Below, piece by piece: positions 12,480-23,910 of a DNA stretch of 64,000 bases; position 1 is the stretch's first letter; every line of letters starts with the position of its first letter. The notes beneath the pieces are model-generated. The model made no database searches. It was not told where the DNA came from and was given only the letters and a program-made list of their open reading frames with translations. The stretch spans positions 3,868,333 to 3,932,332 of the forward strand of contig NC_047078.1 in assembly GCF_902459465.1 (NCBI RefSeq), read 5' to 3'. Both the position numbers and the translations under genes were made by a program. Source of the DNA: Asterias rubens. Taxonomy: Eukaryota > Echinodermata > Asteroidea > Forcipulatida > Asteriidae.

Positions 12480-12735
12480 ACTTATAAGGGATGTTAAATT
12501 TGCATCGGGGATAAAGAATAATATATATATATCAAATAGTAAACCACAAGGGAAACTGACTGGGTACATTTTAAATGATTTAGGATTGAACAAAGAAAAA
12601 TTGACTAGAGCGGGATTTGATCCAACGACCTCCGGTTTAACGTGCCGGCACTCTACCAACTGAGCTATCTAGCCCTATGTTGGTGGTCTCCCAATTTTGT
12701 GAATATCTTTGTTCGGGGGTGCCTGTCAGAAGCCA
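12480..12735 (-). mobile_element. tRNA-derived SINE (copy 1)
   Basis: On the minus strand the segment 12675-12602 resembles a tRNA: TAGCTCAGTTGGTAGAGTG (A box and D arm), an anticodon-like arm with loop bases CACGTTAAA, and GGTCGTTGGATCAAATCCC (B box). The acceptor stem pairs over only six bases and U33 is absent, so a working tRNA is unlikely. The following body ('caatttttctttgttcaatcc') and the upstream 'aagatattcacaaaattggg' are shared with the copy near 58230-58525. Confidence 0.7.
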
Positions 12736-12736
12736 T

Positions 12737-12738
12737 TA

Positions 12739-12785
<47 letters not shown>

Positions 12786-12793
12786 GGGGGGGG
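12737..12793 (+). repeat. (TA)n, poly-T and poly-G run
   Basis: (TA)9 at 12737-12754, a T run to 12784, then nine G. It lies between two SINE fragments and probably descends from an A-rich retroposon tail. The Lys/Pro-rich frames over it are spurious. Confidence 0.9.
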
Positions 12794-12905
12794 TTCCCAT
12801 GGGTTCGAACCCCACCCGAGTAACATGCCTGTGATATTTTTTTCACAGGAAAGTACTGAGTATACAGTGCTAAAAACACACATCGGTGCATGGGTAAACA
12901 AAACA
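12794..12905 (+). mobile_element. 5'-truncated tRNA-derived SINE
   Basis: Contains a B box (GGGTTCGAACCCCACCC) followed by 'gagtaacatgcctgtgat', 'tttcacaggaaagtactgag' and 'acacatcggtgcatgggtaa', ending in an (AAAAC)n-like tail. The order fits the 3' part of a plus-strand tRNA-SINE. The A-box half is missing at the homopolymer junction. Confidence 0.5.
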
Positions 12906-13671
12906 AAACAAAATTAATTAATAACAAGCACTTAGCTATCCCTATGGGATATTATGGTTGTTTTTCATAGGGTCTACTTAAAAAAAATATATATATAAAA
13001 AATATAAAAAAGCAGTGCGATAAAATTGGGCCCTGGGGTTCATCATGTTAGGCAATCTTTCTTCAGTTATCTAATACTTTACTCTGTGTGTTGTGTGATT
13101 AACGCATAAAAAAAATCACCGCCTGGGAGTATACCAGCACAATTGAATCAAACATATTCTGGAGGGTTGTACGCTGTTAAGAACACAATTATTACGTAAT
13201 GCAATCCTCAAGGTACCACTGGCAAGTCCTTAATTGTTTCTTGCCATCAACTTCATAAGAGGTGGATGTATACATACAGAGCTTGCACAGCCTCTATAAA
13301 TTTTAATCCTCTATTAATGTGCGGGTGTGCATATTTCATGGCTATTAAAAATGCCTTAGCGAGATACGTGAATGCGTTACACTAGATTAGCGTATTATGT
13401 CACGAGATCCAATTGATGAACAGGGTAGACATTCACTCTCTAAATGCAAAGGAGCGAAAGGCACTCTTTGAAGAGCCATAATATGAGGAACAACTCCTTT
13501 TCGAGTGGATTGAAGTTTGCATCTGTTTAATAATTTTTTTTACTCTGTCCTGGAGTGAAACTCCTCTAAAAGAGTGAAATAACCACCACTCTTTTTAAAG
13601 AGCCACATGAGGGACAACTCGAAATGTACAGGGTGGTGTTTTTCACGATTTTACATTTAGAGAGATTACTG

Positions 13672-13790
13672 TACAAACCTATGTGAATGTTGAATGTCCA
13701 ATATAGATGTACAAGGTATGACATTCATTGAACAAACCTATGCGAATGTTGAATGTCCAATATCGATGTTCAAGGTAGACATTCTGTGTA
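13672..13790 (+). repeat. 59-60 bp tandem repeat, two units plus a decayed third
   Basis: 'acaaacctatg(t/c)gaatgttgaatgtccaat' begins at 13673 and 13732. A third, heavily diverged unit follows to about 13870. The motif GAATGTCCAATAT recurs in it. Non-coding. Confidence 0.7.
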
Positions 13791-14284
13791 CATTAAGTGA
13801 ATGTCCAATATCCAATATCAAAAAATTACATTGATATTCGTTGTACAAACATAATGTGTGACTGTACAATGTCAAACTAACTTTATTGTCATTATTGTTT
13901 CTTACTTATCGTCTGCAAGACGGACTCATGTTTGGATGGGTCAATAGGGGGGCAATTCCAGGGCACTTAATTGTGAGGGTTTTCGGGGTGTTTTCTGGGG
14001 GTGTTTGTTTGTGTGTTGGTTTGTTTGAACATAAGATATGTACGACATGTCAACTGTATTATAACACTTATTATTCGCCCTTTCGTCAATACTTTGACAA
14101 TAATTCGACAAACAAAATTAACCTTTATATAGTCACAACTCATGGTGTTGGTATTAACCAACTAATTATAGATCTTGGAGGTATTTCCACCTGAACTAAA
14201 TAGCACAGATTGGAAATGGTTCCGGACTAACTCGTATTTTTTTTTACATTCTTACATGATCTCCGATTGAATTACTTCTTTGTC

Positions 14285-14425
14285 TAGAATGCAGGTCAAG
14301 AGTTTATAAGAGTTCAGACTAGTCTTATCTCGAGTTGGGACGAGTAACTCGACCTAACTTAAGACTAGCTTTGAGTTTTTAGTCCGAAGCTAGGACTAGT
14401 ACTAACTCTTCGTAGCATCGACCCC
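14285..14425 (+). repeat. Family C (CTAACTTAGGA-type) repeat
   Basis: Rich in alternating 'ctcgagttgggacgagtaac' and 'taacttaagactagctttga' blocks. The same vocabulary occurs at 15186-15355, 17009-17159 and 28526-28819, where the ends 'tttcacaaaa' and 'ttttgtgaaat' are inverted. Confidence 0.5.
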
Positions 14426-14430
14426 ATGCA

Positions 14431-14818
14431 TTTAAAGGCACTGTACATGTTTGGTAATTACTCAAAATAATTATTAGCATAAAACCTTACTTGGTAACGG
14501 GTAATGGGGAGAGATTGAGGGTATAGAACATTGTGAGAAACGGCTCCCTCTGAAGTGCCATAGTTTTCGAGAATGAAGTAATTTTCCACGAATTTAATTT
14601 CGAGACCTCAGATTTAGTACTTGAGGTCTCGAAATCAACCATCTAAACGCACACAACTTTGTGTGACAAGGGTGTTTTTTTCGTTCATCATTATCTCGTA
14701 AGTTCGATGACCGATTGAGCTCAAATGTTTACAGGTTTGTTATTGTATGCATATGTTGAGATACACCAACTGTGAAGGCTTGTCTTTGACAATTACCAAT
14801 AGTGTCCACTGCCTTTAA
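14431..14818 (+). mobile_element. Foldback repeat family A, full copy (left of a dimer)
   Basis: TTTAAAGGCACTGTACATG at the left and GTGTCCACTGCCTTTAAAG at the right, with the central GAGACCTCAGA/TGAGGTCTCG palindrome. It shares its terminal TTTAAAGG with the inverted copy that follows. Confidence 0.85.
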
Positions 14819-15180
14819 AGGCACTGTACATGTTTGGTAAAAGACCAGTGTTTTAACTTGGTGTATCCCATCATAGGCATAAAATAACAAGCCTGTAAAA
14901 ATTTGGCCTCAATTGGTCATCGAAGTTGCGAGAAAATTATGAAAGAAAAACCACCTTTGTTGGACGAATTTGTGTGCTTTCAGATAGGAATAAAAGACTT
15001 CTAGCTAGAAGTCTTTTATTATTTTAGTGAGAAATTACCTCTTTCTCAAAAACTACGTTACTTCAAAGGGAGTCGTTTCCCACAAGGTTTTATACAGCGT
15101 TCCATTGATCGTTATACCAAGTCAGTTTTTAAGTTAATATTTGTTTTGAGTAATTACCAAACGTGTACCTTCCCTTTAAA
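14814..15180 (-). mobile_element. Foldback repeat family A, inverted copy (right of a dimer)
   Basis: Begins TTTAAAGGCACTGTACATG and ends GTGTACCTTCCCTTTAAA. The interior runs in minus orientation ('agaccagtg', 'aacaagcctgtaaaaattt', 'gagaaattacctctttctc') with its own short palindrome 'agacttctagctagaagtct'. Confidence 0.8.
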
Positions 15181-15185
15181 ACACA

Positions 15186-15355
15186 GTACAGGTCAAGAGC
15201 TTACACTAAAAGATAAGTGTGAATTCCTCGTAAAGCAAAGATCTACCTGTTTTTGATATGTCCTAGGAGTAGTCCTAACTTAGGAATAGCCTTAAGTTTT
15301 TAATATCTCCTAGGACGAGTCGTTAGTCCTAACTCTTTTAGAAATCGACCTCAGT
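15186..15355 (+). repeat. Family C repeat, partial
   Basis: 'tcctaggagtagtcctaact' and 'aggacgagtcgttagtccta' are characteristic blocks. The 'cagtacaggtcaagag' phrase that flanks it recurs at 15366 and 15487, giving a local direct repeat. Confidence 0.45.
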
Positions 15356-15916
15356 GATTTTAAATGCAGTACAGGTCAAGATTTTACACTATTAACAAGA
15401 CAAAAAATTAATGCATATGTTGAGATACACCAAGTGAGAACACAGGTCTTTGACAAATTACCAAAGGAGTCCAGTGCCTTTAAAAGGCAGTACAGGTCAA
15501 GAGTTTACACTTTAAGATAAATGGGCATTCCTCATATGAATTACCTGCGGCTACTGCACGGTGAGGCCTGCCTCAATCCCCCGGCCAATTTTCATTTTCA
15601 TCCGCGTAACTCATTCAACGCCAAAATAATTGGGACTGTAATTTTAATAGCCGGTGTAATTGCGCATGTTTATTTGAAGTTGCTATACGGTGTATATTTT
15701 GAACATTGCTCGGACTTCGGTGCCGTTGTTTCTTTTTGTTTTCTTTTCTTTTTTGAGAAGGAGAATATTATTTACGACGATTGGTTTGGCTCGTGGACTA
15801 ACGGCAGGGAAATTGTTTAGTGTAAGCGTGTCTTTACCCTTTGACACTGCGTGCTTAAAATGGATCGGGTGGACAGAAAACTCGGGACGTAAAGTTCTCG
15901 ATATAACTTTGTTCTG

Positions 15917-16302
15917 TTGAAGGCAGTGGACACTATTGGTAATCACTCAACATAATTATTAGCATAAAACCTTACTTGGTAACGATTAATGGGGAGAGGT
16001 TAATAGTATAAAACATTGCGAGAAACGGCTCCCTATGAAGTAACGTAGTTTTCGAGAAAGAAGTCGTTTTCCACGTATTTGATTTCGAGATCTCAGAGTT
16101 AGATTTGAAGGTCTCGAAATCAAATATCTGAAAGCACACAACTTCGTGTGCCAAGGGTGTTGTTGTTTCATTATTCTCTCGCAACTTCGACGTCCCAATT
16201 GAGCCCAAATTGTCACAAGTTTGTTATTGTATGCATGTGATGAGATACACCAAGTCAGAAGACTGGTCTTTAACAATTACCAATAGTGTCCGGTGTCTTT
16301 AA
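15917..16302 (+). mobile_element. Foldback repeat family A, full copy
   Basis: Left end TTGAAGGCAGTGGACACTA, right end 'aatagtgtccggtgtcttta'. Central GAGATCTCAGAG against AAGGTCTCGAAATC. Intact structure with scattered substitutions. Confidence 0.8.
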
Positions 16303-17008
16303 CAGGAGAAAAACATTCCTCACTCACTCAACTTCGTTTTTGTTTTCCAAAGATTATTACAGCATGCCAATGTCTTAATGTAGTATTTAAGCCTACCTTT
16401 GGTAATTACTACAAAAAGGTATGACTATATAACTGAAACGTTTATGAGATTGTGCAGGCCATTCCGATTCCGGATTTTTGTTCCTGCTGCCATTAATTAA
16501 GCGCTACAGATTTGTGGATGTACTTAACAACTCGCACCACCATTTACACATGTATATACATTTTCATATGATTAAAACAGTCGAACTGTTCCTAATACCA
16601 ATGTATTATTTTCCTTTCCACCAACAAAATAAATTTATTATTCCTGTCCTGTCTTTACTCAGAAGATTTTGTTTGCTAGTTGTACAGTGATCCATTCAAC
16701 GAAATAGTGTCGTCTTCTGATGCTCACTTAATTAGAAGGTATCTATCCGTCAATGCCGTACACCTACTGCGACTAGTTGCAAAAACAAATATCGCTACGC
16801 CGTCAACCGTTCAGAACATACAGGGGGGCTTTGCCGAAATTAACCAGGTATCCAGCAGAGCCCCCCACATGCCGAGTGTGTACGAAATTGCTCATCAAGT
16901 TTTATAATGTATTGCCATCGACCTAATTAGTTGGATGTTCGATTGGTGACCGGATTAGCGCCCACGTGGAATATCGGACTCGCTCGTGGTGGTATTAAAG
17001 GCACGTCA

Positions 17009-17159
17009 GTCGATTTCACAAAACTCTTCCTAACTTAGGATTAATCTTAGTTCCGTATCCAAAGACGTTAGGACGCATTGAACCCATCCTAAGTTTAGGA
17101 CGAGTTACTCTGTCCTAACTCGAGATTAGATTAATCATAGCGTTTTGTGAAATCGGCAG
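17009..17159 (+). repeat. Family C foldback repeat, near complete
   Basis: Ends CGATTTCACAAAAC and GTTTTGTGAAATCG are perfect complements. Inside are 'taacttaggattaatctta' and 'ctcgagattagattaatcat' arms plus 'gacgttaggacgcattgaac'. About 150 bp, non-coding. Confidence 0.7.
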
Positions 17160-17161
17160 CT

Positions 17162-17655
17162 GGGCACGTTTGGTATTGTCAAAGACCAGTTTTTTCATTA
17201 GGTGTATCCCAACACGTATAAAATAACAAACCTATGATTTTGGACTCAATTGGTCCTCACTGAGTTGCAAGAAAATACTGAAGGAAAAACGCCCTTGTTG
17301 CACAAGTGTGTGCGTTCAAATTACTCAAAATAATTGTTAGCATAAAAAATTACTTCTTGGTAACGAGCAATAATTGAGAGCTTTTGATACTATAAAACAT
17401 TGTGAGAAGTAAGGTATTTTTTGAGAAAATGGTAATTTCTCACTCAAATAACAAAATACTCCAGCTGAAGCCTTTTAGTATGCGTCTGAAAGCACGTCAA
17501 GTAATGTACCAAAGGTGTTTTTTTTTATTCATTACTCTCTTGGAAATTCGATGACCAATTGAGCCCAAATGTTCACAGGTTTGTTATTTTCTGTATACAT
17601 TATGGGATACACCATGGTTATTACTGTTCTTTGACAATTACCAAACAATGTCCAG
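17162..17655. mobile_element. Family A, rearranged degenerate copy
   Basis: Starts in minus orientation ('ggtattgtcaaagaccag', 'ataacaaacctatgattttg') and switches near 17320 to plus orientation ('tactcaaaataattgttag', 'acaggtttgttattt'). It looks like two fused partial copies. Confidence 0.5.
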
Positions 17656-17730
17656 TCCAGGGCCTAAGTCTTCGGAAAATAGTCCAGTTGCTTTTTAAAA
17701 TTTACAATGAACCAAAGGTGAATTGAAACG

Positions 17731-17757
17731 AATTGAATTGAATTGAATTGAATTGAA
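17731..17757 (+). repeat. (AATTG)n microsatellite
   Basis: Five consecutive AATTG pentamers. Confidence 0.9.
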
Positions 17758-18369
17758 CGTTAATAATGTCCACATGTCAAGTTCTAATTAGTAGCAACAC
17801 CAACTATTGAACAATAGCCGAAAATATCTCCATATGAATTAATTAGGGAGACCGGAGCGAATAACCAGTTTCTTTTATTCCCTTCCTTTGTGGGTAACTT
17901 GACGTGTGAACAATGCTATATTATTATTAGTTGCTGGTATATGGATGACCATGTACCGGAACGATATTATGGCAAACTTGACTGTTTGCCAAAACAGGAC
18001 CAATAATCTGTTTTGGTTGGTGTCTTTGGTTTTGGTCTTTCTCATAACAAAAACTTGAAGCAGATGCTCTAAGCCAATCGGCCATGACACCCTACTTTTT
18101 TAGCAATTTGCAAAGCGCAAAACGATAGAGTGCTTCCCAGCCAAACAGCTGCAATACCATAGCATTGTAATGTTTGTAACTGGTTCCCTGCTTCTATTGT
18201 TCAGAGAAAAAAAGCTATACGTACTTTGTCTGCTTAGTTCTGAGGTTTTATATAAACGTCAGGAGTTACGTTCGCGCAATATTCTTCGAGTAAAAAAAAA
18301 ACGTAAAAACAGACGCAAATCCAACCGCACATTTCGCTGTTGAACATCACTAACCACACAATCAAACGA

Positions 18370-18482
18370 AAATTGTATGTTTTCTCCCGAAACGTCGAGT
18401 TGAAACCAACGGTTCTTTGAACCACCCCAACCCATTGGAGATAGTATTTACATGGTGTTACCGCAGACCTTTCCATATGAAG
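18370..18482 (+). mobile_element. GGTTC-type MITE, right part
   Basis: 'cgttgaaaccaacggttctt' style core with 'accaccccaacccattggag', 'atagtatttacatggtgtta' and 'ccgcagacctttccatat'. These match the right arm of the complete element at 27639-27814. The left arm is absent. Confidence 0.6.
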
Positions 18483-18840
18483 GAAATAGCAAAATGACGT
18501 ATTGTTGTTTGTTTGTTTTGTTAGTTTGTTCGTTTGTTCGTTTGTTTGTTGTATTTCCATTTGTTCAACAAGGGACAAGTAATGCTAATTACAAGTATTT
18601 TAATAAAGTTGATTAAATAAAAGCACAAATGGGGGTTCTGCAACCAGAAGAGTTAAAACCCTCCTGTATTGGAGCATCTAAAATGCCGTATAATTCTGTA
18701 CGCTGCCTTTACCGGAAACCATGATGCCACATATTTCAACCAAACACAGCTACCCTTAAAATTGAATAGGCCTACATCATCAATAAGAAATATTTCATAA
18801 AAAAACAACCTGTGTTCGAGCGCTGTAGGGACAACCCAGT

Positions 18841-18908
18841 CGTATTATTGGTCAAGTCCGTATCGCAGACTATACGTATTATTGGTCAAGTCCGTATCGC
18901 AGACTATA
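18841..18908 (+). repeat. Perfect 34-bp direct duplication
   Basis: The 34-bp unit beginning CGTATTATTGGTCAAG is repeated with no mismatch at 18841 and 18875. Non-coding. Confidence 0.9.
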
Positions 18909-20474
18909 CGGGTCCAAAACAATGCTAATATGAAATGGTACTGTTTTCTTTGGCTGAAAAATCAATCCTTATACTAGACGCCGTCTAAACCGGAAATAAT
19001 AATGTTCTTTGTGAGTTTCTCATCAAACAAAATTAGGCTTACCATTAAAACTGATGGAATCATTAATAATTTTAACATGTATATAAAGAACAGCATGTAT
19101 TCGAGTCGAGCGGTAGAGAAAACCCTTTCAAAATTCTGAAAAGGTCCATAGCTATCGCTGTGCGGGTCCAATTGGTTTTAATTTGACCCGACTTGGTAAG
19201 GACTCCCTAATCTCTCTGTAAATGTCGAGGGAGATTAAATCCAATTAAATGTATTAAATTTAAACCGCTTTTCTCAAATCCTTTTTTTTTTCTGTACCTA
19301 TGGGCAATGCTGTGTGATGTAGCATTTAATCAATTTTTTTTTTTTTTTTTTTTTGCAAGAGCACCATTAGGAAACACAGTACACGTTATTTCGTCTGCAT
19401 GCTAGGTCATTAAAGGGGCAATTTCATATTCGCAATGATGGCAATTTTATTTAATAAAAAACCCGTATGAATTTAAAGACGAAAGTTCAAAATCAACAAG
19501 TGATTTAGTTTGTTTGTTATTAAAGAAGTGAATGGTGTTTTGTTTGCCAAACAATTGCTTTGAGGACCACTATTGATCAATAAACCAAATTCACCAGGAG
19601 CTCCAAAAACTATGCAAAAGCAATAATATCATGAAACCAATACAAATTGTACTAATAACCTTTGCAGCCCAGAGCAGACAATTTATTATTTATATCTTGC
19701 TTAAAGGAAAATAACAGAATTGTTTTTTTGCTAACAAAACAGTTGTTGTCAGTGTAAGCACTTATAAGTAATCAACCATATACATGAACTGACAAACCTG
19801 TAGAAGTTTGAGATCGATCAGCCAACTAACTGGGTCACGAGACAATACTGAAAAAGCGATTACAAATATTGCATTGCATCGATGCTAAAATAAAAATGAA
19901 TAAAACGCTCACTGAGCGATAACTCCAAATGCGAAGTTAAATTATTTTTTTCTCATCAAATATGACATTTCAGACAGAAATATTTCAAGGGATTTGTTCA
20001 GCTATCATCATCATTGGACCGTGTAAGTTTTATGTAAAAGTGTGATCTTCACGATTTTTGTTTCTTACCAATTCTGTAACGTTCCTTTAAAATATAATGC
20101 CATAAAAAATGGACAAAGACCAATGCGGTTTTATGACGTCTAAATGGTTGGGTGTCAATCATTAATGCAGTAGCATACCCTCGATATATGTGCCACGCCC
20201 CCTCATGTTGGCACTTAGATAGAAGGATTTGGGGCTGCAATATTATTTTATTGAGTGTTGGAACTATTACTACTTGTTCCTCATTTGTGTATTTATATGT
20301 CGTTATATTTAATTGAAGTCTCATGGCAAATGATATAGGGCGATGCAATAATGTCTCTAAATTATTCATGGTTTGTTAATATTATACCAGTAAATGCAGT
20401 ACATTTGTAGCTACACTATTCAGTAGCTATAAATGCGCAGAACACACGTCTAAATGGATCATTATATAACCCAT

Positions 20475-20624
20475 AGACCTTTTCGCAAATACCGGGGCGC
20501 GCGCGTAAAGCTTGGAATTAGGTGCATTGTGGTCTTGCTGGTATCCAAACTTGATCCATATCTATCCCACAATGCACCTCATTCAACAGTCTGCGCTTGC
20601 GCATTGGTATTTGCGATAAGGTCT
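20475..20624. mobile_element. AGACC-type foldback MITE (150 bp)
   Basis: Ends AGACCTTTTCGCAAATACC and GGTATTTGCGATAAGGTCT. The arms 'ggtgcattgtgg' and 'ccacaatgcacct' also pair. Flanked by AT on both sides (20473-20474, 20625-20626), compatible with a 2-bp target duplication. It is the same length as, and inverted relative to, the copy inside a 5S gene at 40271. Confidence 0.85.
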
Positions 20625-21448
20625 ATGACCCTACAGGAAAATTAGCATAAAGTCCTGACCAAGAACCGGTGCTTAACCTGTTTAATGTACCATGCACAAA
20701 AACGTTTTTTTTAACGACTTCAATAAAATGCGTACGAAAATGAAATAACTAATAAAATATGATAGAATGGGTGCGTTACCCACGTTAGTCCTGGAAAAAA
20801 AAAACGCCACACACCGGAGTCGACCCAGGGAGGCTAAACGAACGCACCCTATGATAGCTTTGTCAAATAAAATCTTATATTTAATGGAGATAGCACTGTC
20901 TAATTCTTATCAACTGTTGATTGTGATGAAAAGGGGCACATCTCCAAACTTGTCCAGCTTTTACTTTCATAGCTCTTGGATTTATGTGGAAATTATGACA
21001 CAAAATGTCAACCTTCCTATATGACCAGTGCAGTATCTTGCCTGCCAGAATAACCGAAGAAAGTACAAGGTCACACTTATTGTAAACAACGATATCATGT
21101 CCTATATTTAGACACCCGAGACCTTGCTTTTAACTGCGTCAACTCCACCCCTCATTTGCATATTGCATAATAATCATAATGACCAGGGGATTATAGAAGA
21201 CACCTTTTTGTGACAGTTTGTAAACAAGTGTACTTCAACTACTCCTGGTCAAGATGTTTTATTGTTCTCATATTTAAAATTGAAATAATCCAAAAATCAA
21301 CAATATTAACGCTCAAATGCACAACAACCGTTGCCTGAGTAAAATCCCTCTTGTTTTGTAAAATTGTGTGCACCTTTCGCTGGTCACCTCCACTTCAAAG
21401 TGCCCGCAAAACATTCTGCACTTTGCCGGCCTCCTGAGCGAGGAAAAG

Positions 21449-21625
21449 GGGCCCAATTTCATAGAGCTGCTTAAGCATAAAAAATAAGCTAAGCACAACC
21501 AAGCGTGCTAACCAGCTGAACTACCATATCACATGTACAATGTATGGCTGGTATCATGCTCATTGTTGCTAAGCAGGGATTCTCTGAGCAGAAATTTCTC
21601 CTAAGCAGCTCGATAAAGTTGGACT
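21449..21625 (+). mobile_element. Family B foldback repeat, well preserved
   Basis: 'gggcccaatttcatagagct' and 'gcttaagcataaaaa' at the left; 'ctcctaagcagctcgataaa' at the right. The inner arms 'gctaaccagctgaacta' and 'atggctggtatcatgctca' are inverted. Other copies are at 8832, 10866, 11198 and 28821. Confidence 0.7.
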
Positions 21626-21941
21626 CGGGTCTCACAGAAGCCTTTATGGGCCTACCATCCACTGTAAATACAGGTTCAACTTAATTTACGAACAAGTGCA
21701 ACCTGCACTGGGAAATAATGTGCTCGAAGATTTCGATATTTTATTGATATATCTGTTTATCTTACCCTGCAATTATGAGCGTTTACTCCTGCTGAAATCA
21801 AATCTAAAACTCACTTATGATCGACGGGGGTTAATCTTAACACATTCCAATCCGTCCACGCCAACAAAAAATTAGAAAAAGATCAAAACTCTCTTAATCT
21901 AAACACCGAGGTGATATGAGTGAAAATAACAAATCACTTAC

Positions 21942-22056
21942 CGGGTATGATAAAAATTATAGCGCCCGTCAATATGAGATGATACGCTGAGCGAAACACG
22001 CCCATCCTCCCGGCCAACCGTTGCAAAGAAATCCGATCCATCGAGTTTAATTCCAT
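21942..22056 (-). CDS. Dscam-like cell adhesion molecule, exon 1 (signal peptide)
   Basis: Minus-strand start ATG at 22056, followed by 38 codons plus one base to a strong donor, CCCG|GTAAGTG. The peptide has a basic n-region (RISLQRLAGRMGVFR) and a hydrophobic stretch (LILTGAIIFIIP) as in a signal peptide. Joined to the exon at 6098-5763 it continues VFHIVSGELTQL and then the Ig1 domain, and the phases fit exactly. An in-frame TAA at 22131-22129 with no ATG in between supports this start; Met6 and Met18 are alternatives. The link to exon 2 across 15.8 kb is inference from phase, strand and content, so other first exons may exist. Confidence 0.72.
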
Positions 22057-23894
22057 TCCGGGCGCTACTGTTGTTCCAACATACTCAAGATCTTGCGCAT
22101 TTGAAAAAAAAAATATTGCTCCGAGAACTTAACCGAAAACGGATCCCAGTATTGAAATTAAGCTCTGTTGTTGCAGCATAAAATAAGTGGTTCTCCTGTT
22201 GAATTTGGTCTGCATTAAAGACCTAAGATCATCAACAAAGTCTTGAAAGAGTTTGAGCAAAATGCAACAGCAAAATAAGGCAGTCGCTTTGAATCTTCCA
22301 AGAGCTACAAAGCACTCTGCAGATGCTACTACTCCACAGAATGGTCATGCAGAAACACAACTATCAAGTTCAGTGATGCTGAGGAGGTAGGACTGACGTA
22401 TACGAACACCCCCGTGGATGTTGCCAATCTCACGGCACAAGACAAACTGTTATTACGGTAAATAAGCCGGCCCTGTACGAGTAAGTTCCACGACAGCAGT
22501 GGTCTATTCTATCCGCACACAGCGCCCGTACATCGACACACAAACCTCACCAGCCAGGCATACCACAAGCGGTGATCATTGTCTATCCCCACACTAATGA
22601 TTTGCCACAACTTAGCCAAGTCGTCATTAATTATGCATGCAATTTACACAACGGCACGCGATTGGCCAACTGCCGATATAGTAAATGAGCCGTGACGACA
22701 GAACCATTAAAAAAACGAGCCTGTTATTATTTGACACAATGGTTATGACATTGATGAAAACAGGCCGTTTCGCTGGTGTCGTGCCACGGTTGTGTGTTTG
22801 CTTATTTGAGACATTTTTGAATTTTGGAAAGGGGTACCAATGTTTACAGAAAAACGCGTTTTTGAAAGAAGCAGCTGCTTGGTGACGTCATGAGCACTTT
22901 AACTAAGATCATGAAAACGAAGGGAAAAAACATGAACTTATTCAAACCTTGACCGCAACAATACATTGCCTATTGAAAAAATATATATATCTATATAATA
23001 AAGCGAGATATTCATTTTGCTTCAAGCTAGCTTCATACAGATAAATGAATTGCAGATTTTGTATTGTTTGTGAATATCAAAATATGGTCACTGCTAGAAT
23101 GAGTCCAGTGGAAAATGTTTCCTGAAGTTGTTGTCACCTGACTTTACTCAGACTGCCATGCTAATTCAAAAATCTACGGTTGTTATGTGGGTTGTGTGCC
23201 AACCAATGAATGTAACATGAGGGAAAGATGTCACCAGCAGGGGTGTGTGAGTTTTCTTGTCGTTGTAGGGATGACATTTTGCTGGTTGGAACCTTTGTCC
23301 ATTGCATTGACCTGTAAAAAAAATGCGGCATGTAGATCAAGCTAACGCAACTTGTATAATCGTGTTGTGAACAAAGGCATATTTTACATAATTACTCCGT
23401 CAGTAAATAAAAAGGATTATGGGTTCCTTGAACTTATGGCATTTGAAAAGAATTTATTACAATTCTACAGGTTAGTCAATTTATGGGCAACAAAATAGTC
23501 AGGTGTTTGGTATGGTATGATGTCCCCAACGAATATAAACTGCACTGGGATGCAGGTGGTCATTTTCGGTACCTTGAGTCCACAGGGAGACCAAAAGAAC
23601 TCCATAGAGGAATTCATAAAGTCTTGTTGCTCCACGGGGAAACTTGTGTACAAAGTCTAGGGGAAACTGTGAAGTGCCAGGACAAAGGAGAACAAGTAAG
23701 GAATGTTCCACAAGGATACGTTCTTGAGAATGTGTGATTCACAAAGCAGCTTTATGCACAAGGAAATCGGAAGAGCAATCGCCCTGCATGCCTCTGAGAT
23801 ACTGATATTTTCTTGCTCCATAATACGGGTTTCCCGCTAGTAATACTAAATAAACAATTATGAGTACTTATAGATCAGCTCCTCTTTCTTGACA

Positions 23895-23910
23895 CCCCCC
23901 CCCCCCCCCC
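23895..23910 (+). repeat. Poly-C run
   Basis: Sixteen consecutive C. Confidence 0.9.

Larger units (their letters stand above)
6099..21941 (-). other. Dscam-like gene, intron 1 (15.8 kb)
   Basis: Starts with donor GTAAGTG immediately after exon 1 and ends with a TTTGCAG acceptor before exon 2. I see no further convincing exon inside, though a weak minus-strand frame at about 7100-7280 is noted separately. It is packed with short repeats: families A, B and C, AGACC MITEs, two SINE fragments at 12.5-12.9 kb, tandem repeats at 9.2 and 13.7 kb, and simple runs. Confidence 0.65.

Noticed and set aside
12602-12675. A functional tRNA gene (minus strand, GTT-like anticodon)
   Set aside because: Acceptor stem weak, U33 missing, and a SINE body follows directly. 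Better explained as the tRNA head of a SINE.
14431-17655. Palindromic family A and C stretches as transcription terminators or regulatory hairpins
   Set aside because: The same hairpins recur as dispersed copies in both orientations with shared ends. They are foldback repeats, not site-specific signals.
21942-22056. Exon 1 as the first exon of the right-hand IgSF gene
   Set aside because: It lies 3' of that gene's stop codon on the same strand, so it can only serve a gene further left.
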